A stretch of DNA of 8,344 nucleotides, taken from NCBI GenBank assembly GCA_003451635.1, contig DMAT01000018.1, forward strand, positions 1 through 8,344. Direction: 5' to 3'. Every line of letters starts with the position of its first letter. Position 1 is the stretch's first letter. Shown one piece after another: positions 1 through 6,267 of the stretch. The notes below the pieces were generated by a model. The model was given only the letters and a program-made list of their open reading frames with translations, was not told the DNA's origin and made no database searches. The translations under genes were made by a program, and so were the position numbers. The DNA is from Syntrophus sp. (in: bacteria) (GTDB lineage: Bacteria > Desulfobacterota > Syntrophia > Syntrophales > UBA8958).

Positions 1-445
1 GGGCCGGGTCCGTGAGCATGGAGATGCGGATAAATTTTATTTCGTCAAGGACACTGCGGGGATCGTTCCGGCGACCGCCCCGGCGCCGGGGCACCCCCCC
101 CTGATTGACATGGAAGCGGAGTTTGTCCACGTCCGCGCTCCGGATGGGCCGGATAGCCGCGTTGGGACAGACGAGATCGCACATGCCGCAACCGATGCAG
201 GCATAGGCCGGATCGGTTCGCTGATCGACGCCGTGATAGACGGTAAAGACATTGCCCGGTTTCTCTGTGAGGCCGATTAGTGTCTGGACGACGCGTTTGC
301 GGTGGACGCCCAATTCGATGGCCCGGACCGGGCATACGGCGGTACAACGGCCACAGAGGGTGCAGGCCTCCTTATTCCAGAGGATCTGCCAGGGGAGGTC
401 GCTTATGCTCAGGGTTGAGGGGCTTATCTTTCCCATTGATTCCAT
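1..445 (-). CDS. Ferredoxin/FMN-domain subunit of split (archaeal-type) glutamate synthase, 3' end cut by window edge
   Basis: Partial gene; 148 codons are visible and the frame is still open at base 1. It should use electrons to reduce 2-oxoglutarate plus glutamine-derived ammonia to glutamate in the cytoplasm. Seen: two 4Fe-4S ferredoxin motifs, CTLCGRCTAVCP at residues 28-39 and CIGCGMCDLVCP at 83-94. A linker follows, and near residues 133-148 comes a stretch (DEIKFIRISMLTDPA) resembling the segment that leads into the FMN-binding synthase domain of GltB2-type proteins. That domain itself lies outside the window. The start is the ATG at 445, preceded by AGGAGG seven bases upstream; a second in-frame ATG is at 436. 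The gene overlaps the upstream amidotransferase gene by 22 bases, so the two are very likely translationally coupled. An 8-G run and a 16-base perfect palindrome lie in the linker, but the frame still reads family-like residues beyond them. The alternative is another ferredoxin-fused FMN oxidoreductase; the neighbouring amidotransferase makes glutamate synthase much more likely. Confidence 0.82.
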   Translation of the reverse strand, partial: MESMGKISPSTLSISDLPWQILWNKEACTLCGRCTAVCPVRAIELGVHRKRVVQTLIGLTEKPGNVFTVYHGVDQRTDPAYACIGCGMCDLVCPNAAIRPIRSADVDKLRFHVNQGGVPRRRGGRRNDPRSVLDEIKFIRISMLTDPA

Positions 446-1539
446 CTTACCACCTCCTGTCGATGTGGGGGGACCATGACAGTGTCATATTTCATGGGCT
501 GAAAATCTTCACTTTTGTTTCGGGCCGGAATGGCTGCATCGAGACCGCACATCTCGGAGGAAAAGGCGAACATGCCGGAAGTGCCGCCCACGATACCGGG
601 ACGAAGCTTTTTGCTGTCCTGAACCATGAAGAGCGTCCGATCGGGCAGGCAGCCGATTACGCAATTGGGGCCGTCTATGATCAGGGGACGGCAAGCGTGC
701 TTGACGGCGCGCAGCCGTTCTCCGTGGGGATGGCGCTGGAGTTCTTCATCTTTGAGTGGCGTCAGGAGATGTTTGTACATATCCAGCCCCATGCCGAGCT
801 TTTGCTGGGCAAAATGGAGGATGTGGGTAAAGACCTCCGAATCGGACTGGTAACCAACGTAACCGGCATAATTTCGCGACGCCAGGTATTCGCGGATCGG
901 TACAAAGGCCGTGTTTTCGCCATTGGTCATCGTAGAGTATCCCTGAATGAAAAAAGGATGGCAGGCATAGATGTCGATGGCGTAGTTGGTGTTCTGCCGG
1001 CCCTGGGCAAGGATAATCCGGGCCTGGAATTCCTCGTTGTCGAGGCCCAGGTATTCGGCCAGGACAAGGGGATCTCCTACCTCCTTGAGCATGATCACAT
1101 CGGGCCAAAAACTGAATACGATCATCGATCCGTCCTGTTCGCCCATCTGTCGAAGCTTGAGACGGGTCAGCATGAGCCGGTATTCGATTTCTTCCTTGCT
1201 CAGGGACTGCCAGTCCGGCGGATAGTCGTAAACCCGGACAAGATAATTGTCCCGTTTAGGCGTTCCCGGGGGCGGCGTCTTGGCCGGCCGGATGGAGAGC
1301 TTATATTTAACCATGAAATCCAGATCCAGCATATAACGGTCCAGGGCCCGGATGCCTTCGTTGGAAAAGATTCCCGAAAGAATCGGCGCTCCCTTGAAAC
1401 GCTCGAAGCTTCCCCCGAGGTCGGTCAGAAACAGGCCCACCCCCGACCCGTCATGACCCTCCTTCATGACGTTCAAGGCATGAATGGCCGCCATCGGCGA
1501 AAGGGGTTCCTTGCTGGTAATGGCAAAAAGACGACACAT
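424..1539 (-). CDS. Class II glutamine amidotransferase subunit of split glutamate synthase (GltB1-like)
   Basis: A 371-residue cytoplasmic protein expected to hydrolyse glutamine and pass ammonia to the FMN synthase subunit encoded next in the operon. Seen: it begins Met-Cys, so removal of Met exposes the Cys2 N-terminal nucleophile of class II amidotransferases. GHDGSG at 28-33 corresponds to the early Gly/Asp loop, NGENTAF at 206-212 to the NGE oxyanion/glutamine-binding motif, and SDSE at 232-235 to the conserved Asp of the glutamine pocket. GGTSGMFAFSSE near 318-329 resembles the late strand of the fold. About 370 residues suits a stand-alone glutaminase subunit; bacterial GltB carries this domain fused in a protein of about 1500 residues. 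The start at 1539 is preceded by AGAAGGA seven bases upstream and fixes the Cys at position 2. It is the first gene of the operon, overlaps the ferredoxin subunit gene, and has a sigma54-like promoter at 1633-1648. A related amidotransferase (GlxB-like) is possible, but the ferredoxin partner supports glutamate synthase. Confidence 0.85.
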   Translation of the reverse strand: MCRLFAITSKEPLSPMAAIHALNVMKEGHDGSGVGLFLTDLGGSFERFKGAPILSGIFSNEGIRALDRYMLDLDFMVKYKLSIRPAKTPPPGTPKRDNYLVRVYDYPPDWQSLSKEEIEYRLMLTRLKLRQMGEQDGSMIVFSFWPDVIMLKEVGDPLVLAEYLGLDNEEFQARIILAQGRQNTNYAIDIYACHPFFIQGYSTMTNGENTAFVPIREYLASRNYAGYVGYQSDSEVFTHILHFAQQKLGMGLDMYKHLLTPLKDEELQRHPHGERLRAVKHACRPLIIDGPNCVIGCLPDRTLFMVQDSKKLRPGIVGGTSGMFAFSSEMCGLDAAIPARNKSEDFQPMKYDTVMVPPHRQEVVRWNQWER

Positions 1540-1563
1540 ATATCAATCCTTCTCTCTGTCAAT

Positions 1564-1578
1564 CCGGGTTCGACCCGG
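1564..1578 (-). other. Short GC hairpin in the leader of the glutamate synthase operon
   Basis: CCGGGT and ACCCGG form a perfect 6-bp stem with a 3-base loop, 25-40 bases upstream of the amidotransferase start codon. If the sigma54 promoter at 1633-1648 is used, the hairpin lies in the 5' leader of that mRNA, just upstream of the ribosome binding site. It has no T-run in the downstream direction, so it is not an intrinsic terminator. It might protect the 5' end or influence translation; no function can be assigned. Confidence 0.35.
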
Positions 1579-1632
1579 GACACATTGTCTACAAAGGTTA
1601 CTTGGAGCTTGGAGCGCTGTGTTTTGCGAGTC

Positions 1633-1648
1633 TGCGAAAATCATGCCA
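1633..1648 (-). promoter_or_regulatory. Candidate sigma54 (-24/-12) promoter of the glutamate synthase operon
   Basis: On the minus strand the sequence reads TGGCATGATTTTCGCA. Compared with TGGCAC-N5-TTGCA it keeps the invariant GG (-24) and GC (-12) at the correct spacing, with two mismatches (C to T in the first block, T to C in the second). Transcription would start near base 1622, giving a leader of about 80 bases to the ATG at 1539. A NifA-type sigma54 activator is encoded immediately upstream, and amtB in the same window has a still better match. Confidence 0.6.
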
Positions 1649-1661
1649 TTGCCGAGGCATG
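1642..1661 (-). repeat. Inverted repeat CATGCC-N8-GGCATG overlapping the -24 element
   Basis: Two perfect 6-base arms (1642-1647 and 1656-1661) are separated by 8 bases. The left arm contains the -24 GGC of the candidate sigma54 promoter. This position would suit an operator that blocks sigma54-polymerase binding, but a 6-bp repeat can arise by chance and no second copy was found near amtB. Confidence 0.3.
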
Positions 1662-1708
1662 GAAAGACCCCATTTGCGCCGTTTTATGACGGATTTGTTG
1701 AATAAATA

Positions 1709-1724
1709 TTTTGTTGGCACAAAA
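1709..1724. promoter_or_regulatory. Inverted repeat TTTTGT-TGGC-ACAAAA, candidate upstream activator site
   Basis: Perfect 6-base arms with a 4-base spacer, centred about 70 bases upstream of the -24 element of the glutamate synthase promoter. That is roughly -95 from its predicted start, within the usual distance for enhancer-binding sites of sigma54 activators. It does not match the classical NifA site TGT-N10-ACA (here TGT-N4-ACA). A related string, GTTGGCA followed by an A-run, occurs at 7249-7262 upstream of the amtB sigma54 promoter. Function is inferred from position only. Confidence 0.35.
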
Positions 1725-1794
1725 AGGTTCCCTCTCATCGGCCATAAAATAACATATTTGTACTTTCGGACGGGCCATATCTAATTTATTGTCC

Positions 1795-1811
1795 AAAAGC
1801 GCGGGCCCGCT
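1795..1811 (-). terminator. Weak candidate terminator after the NifA-like gene
   Basis: Directly at the stop codon of the activator gene the minus strand reads AGCG-GGCCCG-CGCT followed by TTTT. This is a 4-bp GC stem with a 6-base loop (alternatively a GCGGGCCCGC palindrome) and a short U-run. The stem and U-run are too short for a confident call; leaky read-through into the glutamate synthase operon remains possible. Confidence 0.3.
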
Positions 1812-3337
1812 CATCTGCCGTTTCTCGCGGTCCGGAATTTCCACGGATCGATGCCCATCTTCTGGATCTTATACTGGATAATCCGTTTGGTCGTGCCGAG
1901 ATTTCTGGCCGCCTGGCTCTGATTGCCATGGGCCTCTTTCAGCGCTTCAATAATAAGGGAGCGCTCCTGACTTTCGATAACTGTACTGAACCTTCCCGCT
2001 TCCTTTTCTACTTCTTCCCGACCCTTTATCTGCAAGGAAGGAGGCAGATGAATCATCTCAATGGCGTCACCCTCGGTCAGCAGGACTGCCCGTTCGATGC
2101 AGTTTTCGAGCTCCCGGACATTTCCCGGCCAATGGTGGGACAGGAAGGCCTCAATAACGGCGGTGGTAATCCTTTTGACGGGTTTGCTCAATTCTTTTGA
2201 ATACTTGAGAACAAAATGATCGGCCAGAAGGATAATGTCATTTCCCCGATCCCGGAGGGGCGGTATGTAAATGGGGAAGACGCTCAGGCGGTAATAGAGA
2301 TCCGTCCGAAATTGTCCCGAGGAGACGCAATCCTCCAGGCGGCGGTTGGTGGCGGCGATGACCCGGGCATTCGTTTTGACAAGGCGAGGGGAACCCAGGG
2401 GCTGAAACTGCTTTTCCTGAAGAACCCTGAGGAGTTTGGCCTGCGCCGCTGCCGAGAGCTCGGCAACCTCGTCAAGGAAAATCGTACCGTTGTTGGCCTC
2501 CTCGAAGCGTCCCCGGTGCTGTCTAACGGCGCCCGTAAAGGCGCCCCGCTCGTGTCCGAAGAGCTCACTTTCTATAAGGGTATCCGGTATGGCCGCGCAG
2601 TTGACCTGAATCATGGGACCCTTGCTGCGGGCGCTGTTCATGTGAATAGCCTTGGCAATCAGCTCCTTGCCCGTGCCGGTTTCCCCAAGAATCAGGGCGG
2701 TGGTGCTCGAATCGGCAACATGGCGGATCAGGCCGAAGACCTCCTGCATGCCCTTGGAATGCCCGATAATATCAACGGTAGGAGGCTTGCCCTGATTGAC
2801 GAGGCGGCGGAGACGGCGGTTTTCTTCCTCAAGGGCAAGGATATGAACGGCCTTAGCGATAAGTTCAGCGACTGAGGACAGCATGGACATTTCCTGGTCC
2901 AGATCGGCAACGTCCTGGGCGCCTTTGTCGGCGGAAAGGATGCCAACCACCCGGGAATCGTATATGATGGGAACGCACAGAAAGGCCAGCTCATTGCGGT
3001 TCAGGTCTCTGCGCGCCCCGGTCCGGTCCAGAAAAAGGGTTTCCTTGCCCAGATTCGGAATGGCCATGGGACGGCCGGTCTGGGCCACCTTTCCCGTGAT
3101 GCCTTCGCCGATCTGATAAGTGATTTCCACGCCATCCAGTTTGATGTCGTGGGCCACCTCCAGCCATGCCTCTCCGGTGTCCCGATCCAGAAGCGAGATC
3201 ATTCCCCGTTGCATACCCAGATGGGCGTTCATCTCCCCCAGAACCTGTTCGAGCTGATCCCGCAGCTCCCATGGCTGGGCGAGGGTCTTGGCGATGGCAT
3301 GGAGGGCCGCTAATTCTTCGTAATTATGCGTCGTCAT
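1811..3337 (-). CDS. NifA-type sigma54-dependent transcriptional activator (GAF-AAA+-Fis HTH)
   Basis: An enhancer-binding protein of 508 residues that remodels sigma54-RNA polymerase using ATP. Seen in order: a GAF sensor domain (about 15-165); a short helical linker; the AAA+ core with Walker A GETGTGKE (218-225), the sigma54-contact motif GAFTGA (265-270) and Walker B GTIFLDEV (284-291); the WPGNVRELEN signature near 403; and a C-terminal Fis-type helix-turn-helix (about 469-495). The tail YKIQKMGIDPWKF resembles the NifA C terminus. No Cys cluster of the kind found in oxygen-sensitive rhizobial NifA follows the AAA+ domain. Start choice: ATG 3337 makes the protein begin MTTHNYEELAALHAI, typical of the family. 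ATG 3373 would add 12 residues but lies directly after a TAG codon. Neither has a good ribosome binding site, and a sigma70-like -10 at 3376-3381 would place the mRNA start inside the longer version. It is flanked by two genes with sigma54 promoters, its likely targets. It could regulate general nitrogen assimilation rather than nif genes. Confidence 0.88.
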   Translation of the reverse strand: MTTHNYEELAALHAIAKTLAQPWELRDQLEQVLGEMNAHLGMQRGMISLLDRDTGEAWLEVAHDIKLDGVEITYQIGEGITGKVAQTGRPMAIPNLGKETLFLDRTGARRDLNRNELAFLCVPIIYDSRVVGILSADKGAQDVADLDQEMSMLSSVAELIAKAVHILALEEENRRLRRLVNQGKPPTVDIIGHSKGMQEVFGLIRHVADSSTTALILGETGTGKELIAKAIHMNSARSKGPMIQVNCAAIPDTLIESELFGHERGAFTGAVRQHRGRFEEANNGTIFLDEVAELSAAAQAKLLRVLQEKQFQPLGSPRLVKTNARVIAATNRRLEDCVSSGQFRTDLYYRLSVFPIYIPPLRDRGNDIILLADHFVLKYSKELSKPVKRITTAVIEAFLSHHWPGNVRELENCIERAVLLTEGDAIEMIHLPPSLQIKGREEVEKEAGRFSTVIESQERSLIIEALKEAHGNQSQAARNLGTTKRIIQYKIQKMGIDPWKFRTARNGR

Positions 3338-3375
3338 ATTGGACAAAAATGGGCAGTAATGAACTTGTTTCATAT

Positions 3376-3404
3376 CCTATACAATTTAGTCTAAAAAAAA
3401 GCAA
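3376..3404 (-). promoter_or_regulatory. Candidate sigma70 promoter of the NifA-like gene
   Basis: On the minus strand TTGCTT (3399-3404), a 17-base spacer and TATAGG (3376-3381). The predicted start, about base 3369, lies downstream of the first possible ATG (3373) but about 30 bases upstream of the ATG at 3337. If the promoter is real, it supports the shorter protein. The spacer includes a T-run. Confidence 0.35.
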
Positions 3405-3424
3405 TGGGCCCTTGTGATCTTTTC

Positions 3425-3433
3425 TGGTATACA
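3425..3433 (+). promoter_or_regulatory. Candidate extended -10 promoter for the PPDK_N fusion gene
   Basis: TG-G-TATACA is an extended -10 element about 47 bases upstream of the ATG at 3480. No recognisable -35 sits at 16-18 bases, which is tolerated by extended -10 promoters. Transcription would diverge from the NifA-like gene. No sigma54 element was found in this divergent intergenic region. Confidence 0.3.
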
Positions 3434-3469
3434 TTTTGTAATCAAGTATCGTACCAAATACGTTGAAGC

Positions 3470-3473
3470 GAGG
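3470..3473 (+). promoter_or_regulatory. Ribosome binding site that fixes the start at 3480
   Basis: GAGG lies six bases before the ATG at 3480. The upstream in-frame ATG at 3414 would add 22 residues lacking a family-like sequence and would leave the -10 element inside the coding region, so 3480 is preferred. Confidence 0.6.
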
Positions 3474-3479
3474 TTGGCC

Positions 3480-6068
3480 ATGGTATCTTTCTCCCGAGTC
3501 AGTTCCGGCATCCAGGGTTTGGACGATGTCCTGAATTATTTGCAGACCGGCGACAATGTGGTTCTCCAGGTGGACGGCATTGAAGATTACAAGCATTTTG
3601 TCCTTCCTTTCGTGAATAAGGCCCTGGAAAACAATGAACGGGTGGTTTACATGCGTTTCGCTCGCCATGCCCCCCTCCTCGAAGCCACCGGCAAGATCGT
3701 CATCTACAAACTAAATGCCGATACGGGGTTCGAATCTTTTTCCACGCAGGTCCATAACATCATCCGTCAGGAAGGACGGGATGTCTTCTATGTCTTTGAC
3801 TCCCTTTCCGACCTCCTCATGGCCTGGGCGACGGACCTGATGATCGGCAATTTCTTCGTTATTACCTGCCCTTATCTGTTTGAACTCAATACGGTTGCCT
3901 ATTTCGCCATTTTACGGGGCCGCCATTCCTTCAAGACCATTGCCCGCATCCGGGAGACAACCCAGGTGCTTATTGACGTCTATAACTATCAGGGCAAGAT
4001 CTGTGTCCATCCCTTGAAAGCCTGGCACCGCTACACACCCACCATGTTCCTGCCCCACATCACGGACGGGGAGAAATATAACCCCATCATGAACAGTGTG
4101 GACGCTACCCAGCTCTTCTCCTTTCTGGCCCATAAGAGCTCGGTCAATGCGGAGCGAAATCTTGACTACTGGGACCGTATCTTTCTGCGGGCCAGAGAAG
4201 TTCTGGAGAACCCTGAAGCCAAAGAAGAAAAGGAAGAGATGATCGAGCAGCTTTCCCGGGTCGTGATCGGGAGAGAGAAACGGATGCTCTCCCTGGCCAG
4301 GGACTATTTTACCCTTGAAGATCTTCTGGACATCAAGGACCGTCTCATTGGCACCGGCTTCATTGGTGGGAAATCCGTAGGCATGCTCCTGGCGAGAAAT
4401 ATTCTCCGCGGGGACAAGGAATATGACTGGCCCGGTTGCCTGGAGCTGCACGATTCCTTTTATATCGGCTCCGATGTCTTCTATTCCTATATTGTCCAGA
4501 ATGGCTGGTGGAAAACACTCATGTCCCAGAAGACCCAGGAGGGCTACTTCGAGAGCGCCAGGGAGTTAAAAACCAAGATGCTCAGGGGCGTCTTTCCCGA
4601 AGAGGTCAAGGAACAGTTTCAGTTGATGCTCGAGTATTTCGGTCAGTCGCCGATCATTGTCCGTTCCAGCAGTCTCCTGGAGGATGCCTTTGGGAATGCC
4701 TTCGCCGGCAAATACGAGAGTTTTTTCTGTGTCAACCAGGGGACGCCGGAGCAGCGCTACGAAGCCTTCGAAGAATCGGTCCGCCTTGTCTTTGCCAGTA
4801 CCATGAACGAGGACGCCCTGACTTATCGTCTCCAGCGCGGCCTTGATCAGCATGATGAGCAGATGGCCCTCCTCGTGCAGCGGGTATCGGGGGCCTATCG
4901 CAAGCATTATTTCTTTCCCGAGGTAGCCGGCGTGGGTCTTTCCTACAACACCTTCGTGTGGAAGCAGGGTATGGACCCCCGGGCCGGCATGCTCCGTATT
5001 GTTTTCGGCATGGGGACGCGGGCCGTCAACCGGGTGGAAAATGACTATCCCCGGATCGTGGCCCTCGATGCCCCGCTGGTAAAGCCCCATGGGGGTATGG
5101 CGGACATCCGTCGCTTCTCCCAGCATGATGTCGATGTCCTGAATCTCGAGGAAAACCGCTTCCATGCCCTTTCCCTGCTCCAGGTCATCAATGAAGGGCT
5201 TGACGTGCGCCTGGACCTTGTGGGCGCAAGGGATACGGAAGCCTCGGAACGCCTGCGGTCGACGGGACGGGCTGCTCAAGATATCTGGATCCTCACGTTT
5301 GATGAGCTTCTGGCAACGACGCCCTTCACAGAGATCATGTCCCGGATGCTCAAGACCCTGGAAGGGGTCTATCAATATCCCGTAGACATAGAATTTACGG
5401 CAAATTTCAACTCCGAAGGGCGTTTGCAGGTCAATCTCCTCCAGTGTCGGCCTTTTCAGACCAAGGGACAGAACGTCCGCGTGGACATTCCGGAAAAGAT
5501 CAAGAAGAATCGCATTCTGCTGCGCCAGGAAGGGAACTTCATGGGGGGCAGCGTCTCCCAGCCCCTGGCCAGGATTATCTACGTGGATCCCCTGGGATAC
5601 ACGAAGCTGTCCCTTTCCGAGAAATACGATGTAGCCCGCCTGGTGGGGCGCCTGAACAAACTGATCGAGAAGCGGGAGGAAACGCCGACCGCCCTCTTCG
5701 GTCCCGGTCGCTGGGGGACTACGACGCCGGCCATGGGCGTCCCGATAACCTTTTCGGAGATCAACAATATCACCGCCATCGCGGAGATCGCCTATCAGGA
5801 TGGCAGCCTTATTCCCGACCTGTCCTTCGGGACCCATTTCTTCCAGGATCTTGTGGAAATGGATATCTTCTATATGGCCATTTATCCCGACCGGAAAGAA
5901 GTCCTCTTTAATCGTGAATGGCTGGAGAGCATGCCCAACACGCTCGCGGAGCTGACGCCGCGCGACGGTCGCTATGAAGAAGTCGTCCGGGTTTATGATG
6001 TCCGTGAGCGGGGGTTACTGTTGATGTCAGACGTGGTCAACCAGAAACTGATCTGTTACGGTAAATAA
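3480..6068 (+). CDS. PEP synthase/PPDK N-terminal (ATP-grasp) domain protein fused to a degenerate KaiC/RecA-like domain
   Basis: A soluble protein of 862 residues with unknown physiological role. The N-terminal 230 or so residues resemble KaiC/RadA-type ATPases: GIQGLDDVL at 10-18 matches the family opening and VFYVFDSLSD (D107-S108) the Walker B strand. Where Walker A should be it reads GDNVVLQVDGIEDYK, without GxGK(T/S), so this domain probably does not hydrolyse ATP. A charged helical linker (about 240-270) follows. The ATP-grasp part resembles PPDK_N: GGKSVGML with K298, VRSSS with R395, then FAGKYESFF, and DIEF...LLQCRPF with E638, Q655 and R657. These correspond to the catalytic Lys, Arg, Glu, Gln and Arg of PPDK/PpsA. 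The C-terminal region carries GPGRWG (741-746). The phosphohistidine (TSH-type) domain and PEP/pyruvate barrel are absent; E. coli PpsA has about 790 residues with both. A phosphotransfer or ATP-dependent regulatory role is plausible. The gene is divergent from the activator gene and stands alone in its transcript within this window. Confidence 0.85.
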   Translation: MVSFSRVSSGIQGLDDVLNYLQTGDNVVLQVDGIEDYKHFVLPFVNKALENNERVVYMRFARHAPLLEATGKIVIYKLNADTGFESFSTQVHNIIRQEGRDVFYVFDSLSDLLMAWATDLMIGNFFVITCPYLFELNTVAYFAILRGRHSFKTIARIRETTQVLIDVYNYQGKICVHPLKAWHRYTPTMFLPHITDGEKYNPIMNSVDATQLFSFLAHKSSVNAERNLDYWDRIFLRAREVLENPEAKEEKEEMIEQLSRVVIGREKRMLSLARDYFTLEDLLDIKDRLIGTGFIGGKSVGMLLARNILRGDKEYDWPGCLELHDSFYIGSDVFYSYIVQNGWWKTLMSQKTQEGYFESARELKTKMLRGVFPEEVKEQFQLMLEYFGQSPIIVRSSSLLEDAFGNAFAGKYESFFCVNQGTPEQRYEAFEESVRLVFASTMNEDALTYRLQRGLDQHDEQMALLVQRVSGAYRKHYFFPEVAGVGLSYNTFVWKQGMDPRAGMLRIVFGMGTRAVNRVENDYPRIVALDAPLVKPHGGMADIRRFSQHDVDVLNLEENRFHALSLLQVINEGLDVRLDLVGARDTEASERLRSTGRAAQDIWILTFDELLATTPFTEIMSRMLKTLEGVYQYPVDIEFTANFNSEGRLQVNLLQCRPFQTKGQNVRVDIPEKIKKNRILLRQEGNFMGGSVSQPLARIIYVDPLGYTKLSLSEKYDVARLVGRLNKLIEKREETPTALFGPGRWGTTTPAMGVPITFSEINNITAIAEIAYQDGSLIPDLSFGTHFFQDLVEMDIFYMAIYPDRKEVLFNREWLESMPNTLAELTPRDGRYEEVVRVYDVRERGLLLMSDVVNQKLICYGK

Positions 6069-6099
6069 GCAAGGGAACGGCGACCAGCAGCAACACCGA

Positions 6100-6124
6100 G
6101 GCATTCATAAAAGCTGAATATGCC
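6100..6124 (+). terminator. Weak imperfect hairpin after the PPDK_N fusion gene
   Basis: GGCATTCA and TGAATATGCC can pair around a 7-base loop with a two-base bulge, about 30 bases after the stop at 6068. No U-run follows, only a T-rich CTATATTTC, so termination here is uncertain. The rest of the convergent gap 6069-6267 shows no gene or clear signal. Confidence 0.2.
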
Positions 6125-6267
6125 CTATATTTCACAAAAATGGCCAGTCGCTGCCGCCCTGAAAGCTACGGAAGCGTGATTTGTCATTTCATCGTAGGTT
6201 TCTTCAGGTGATAATCATTGAACTATAATTGCATTAAAAAATCAGGAGGCTGTTCCCGGAAGTAGGA

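Noticed and set aside
1561..1580. GGGTTCGACCCGG resembling a tRNA T-arm
   Set aside because: The loop is too short for a T-loop, and no acceptor, D or anticodon arm can be built around it.
280..1689. 469-codon plus-strand open frame
   Set aside because: It is antisense to the amidotransferase gene, whose catalytic motifs are clear; the frame has no recognisable domain and no ribosome binding site.
1715..1730. TGGCAC at 1715-1720 as a plus-strand sigma54 -24 box
   Set aside because: The -12 position reads GGTTC and lacks the required GC, and transcription would run antisense into the activator gene.
2216..2875. 219-codon plus-strand open frame
   Set aside because: It lies opposite the highly conserved AAA+ core of the activator and has no domain of its own.
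4566..5837. 423-codon minus-strand open frame
   Set aside because: It mirrors the GC-rich codon structure of the PPDK_N fusion gene on the other strand and shows no family motifs.
6236..6262. T-run on the minus strand as terminator of the C39-like gene
   Set aside because: Six Ts follow the stop, but the preceding bases form only a 3-4 bp stem.
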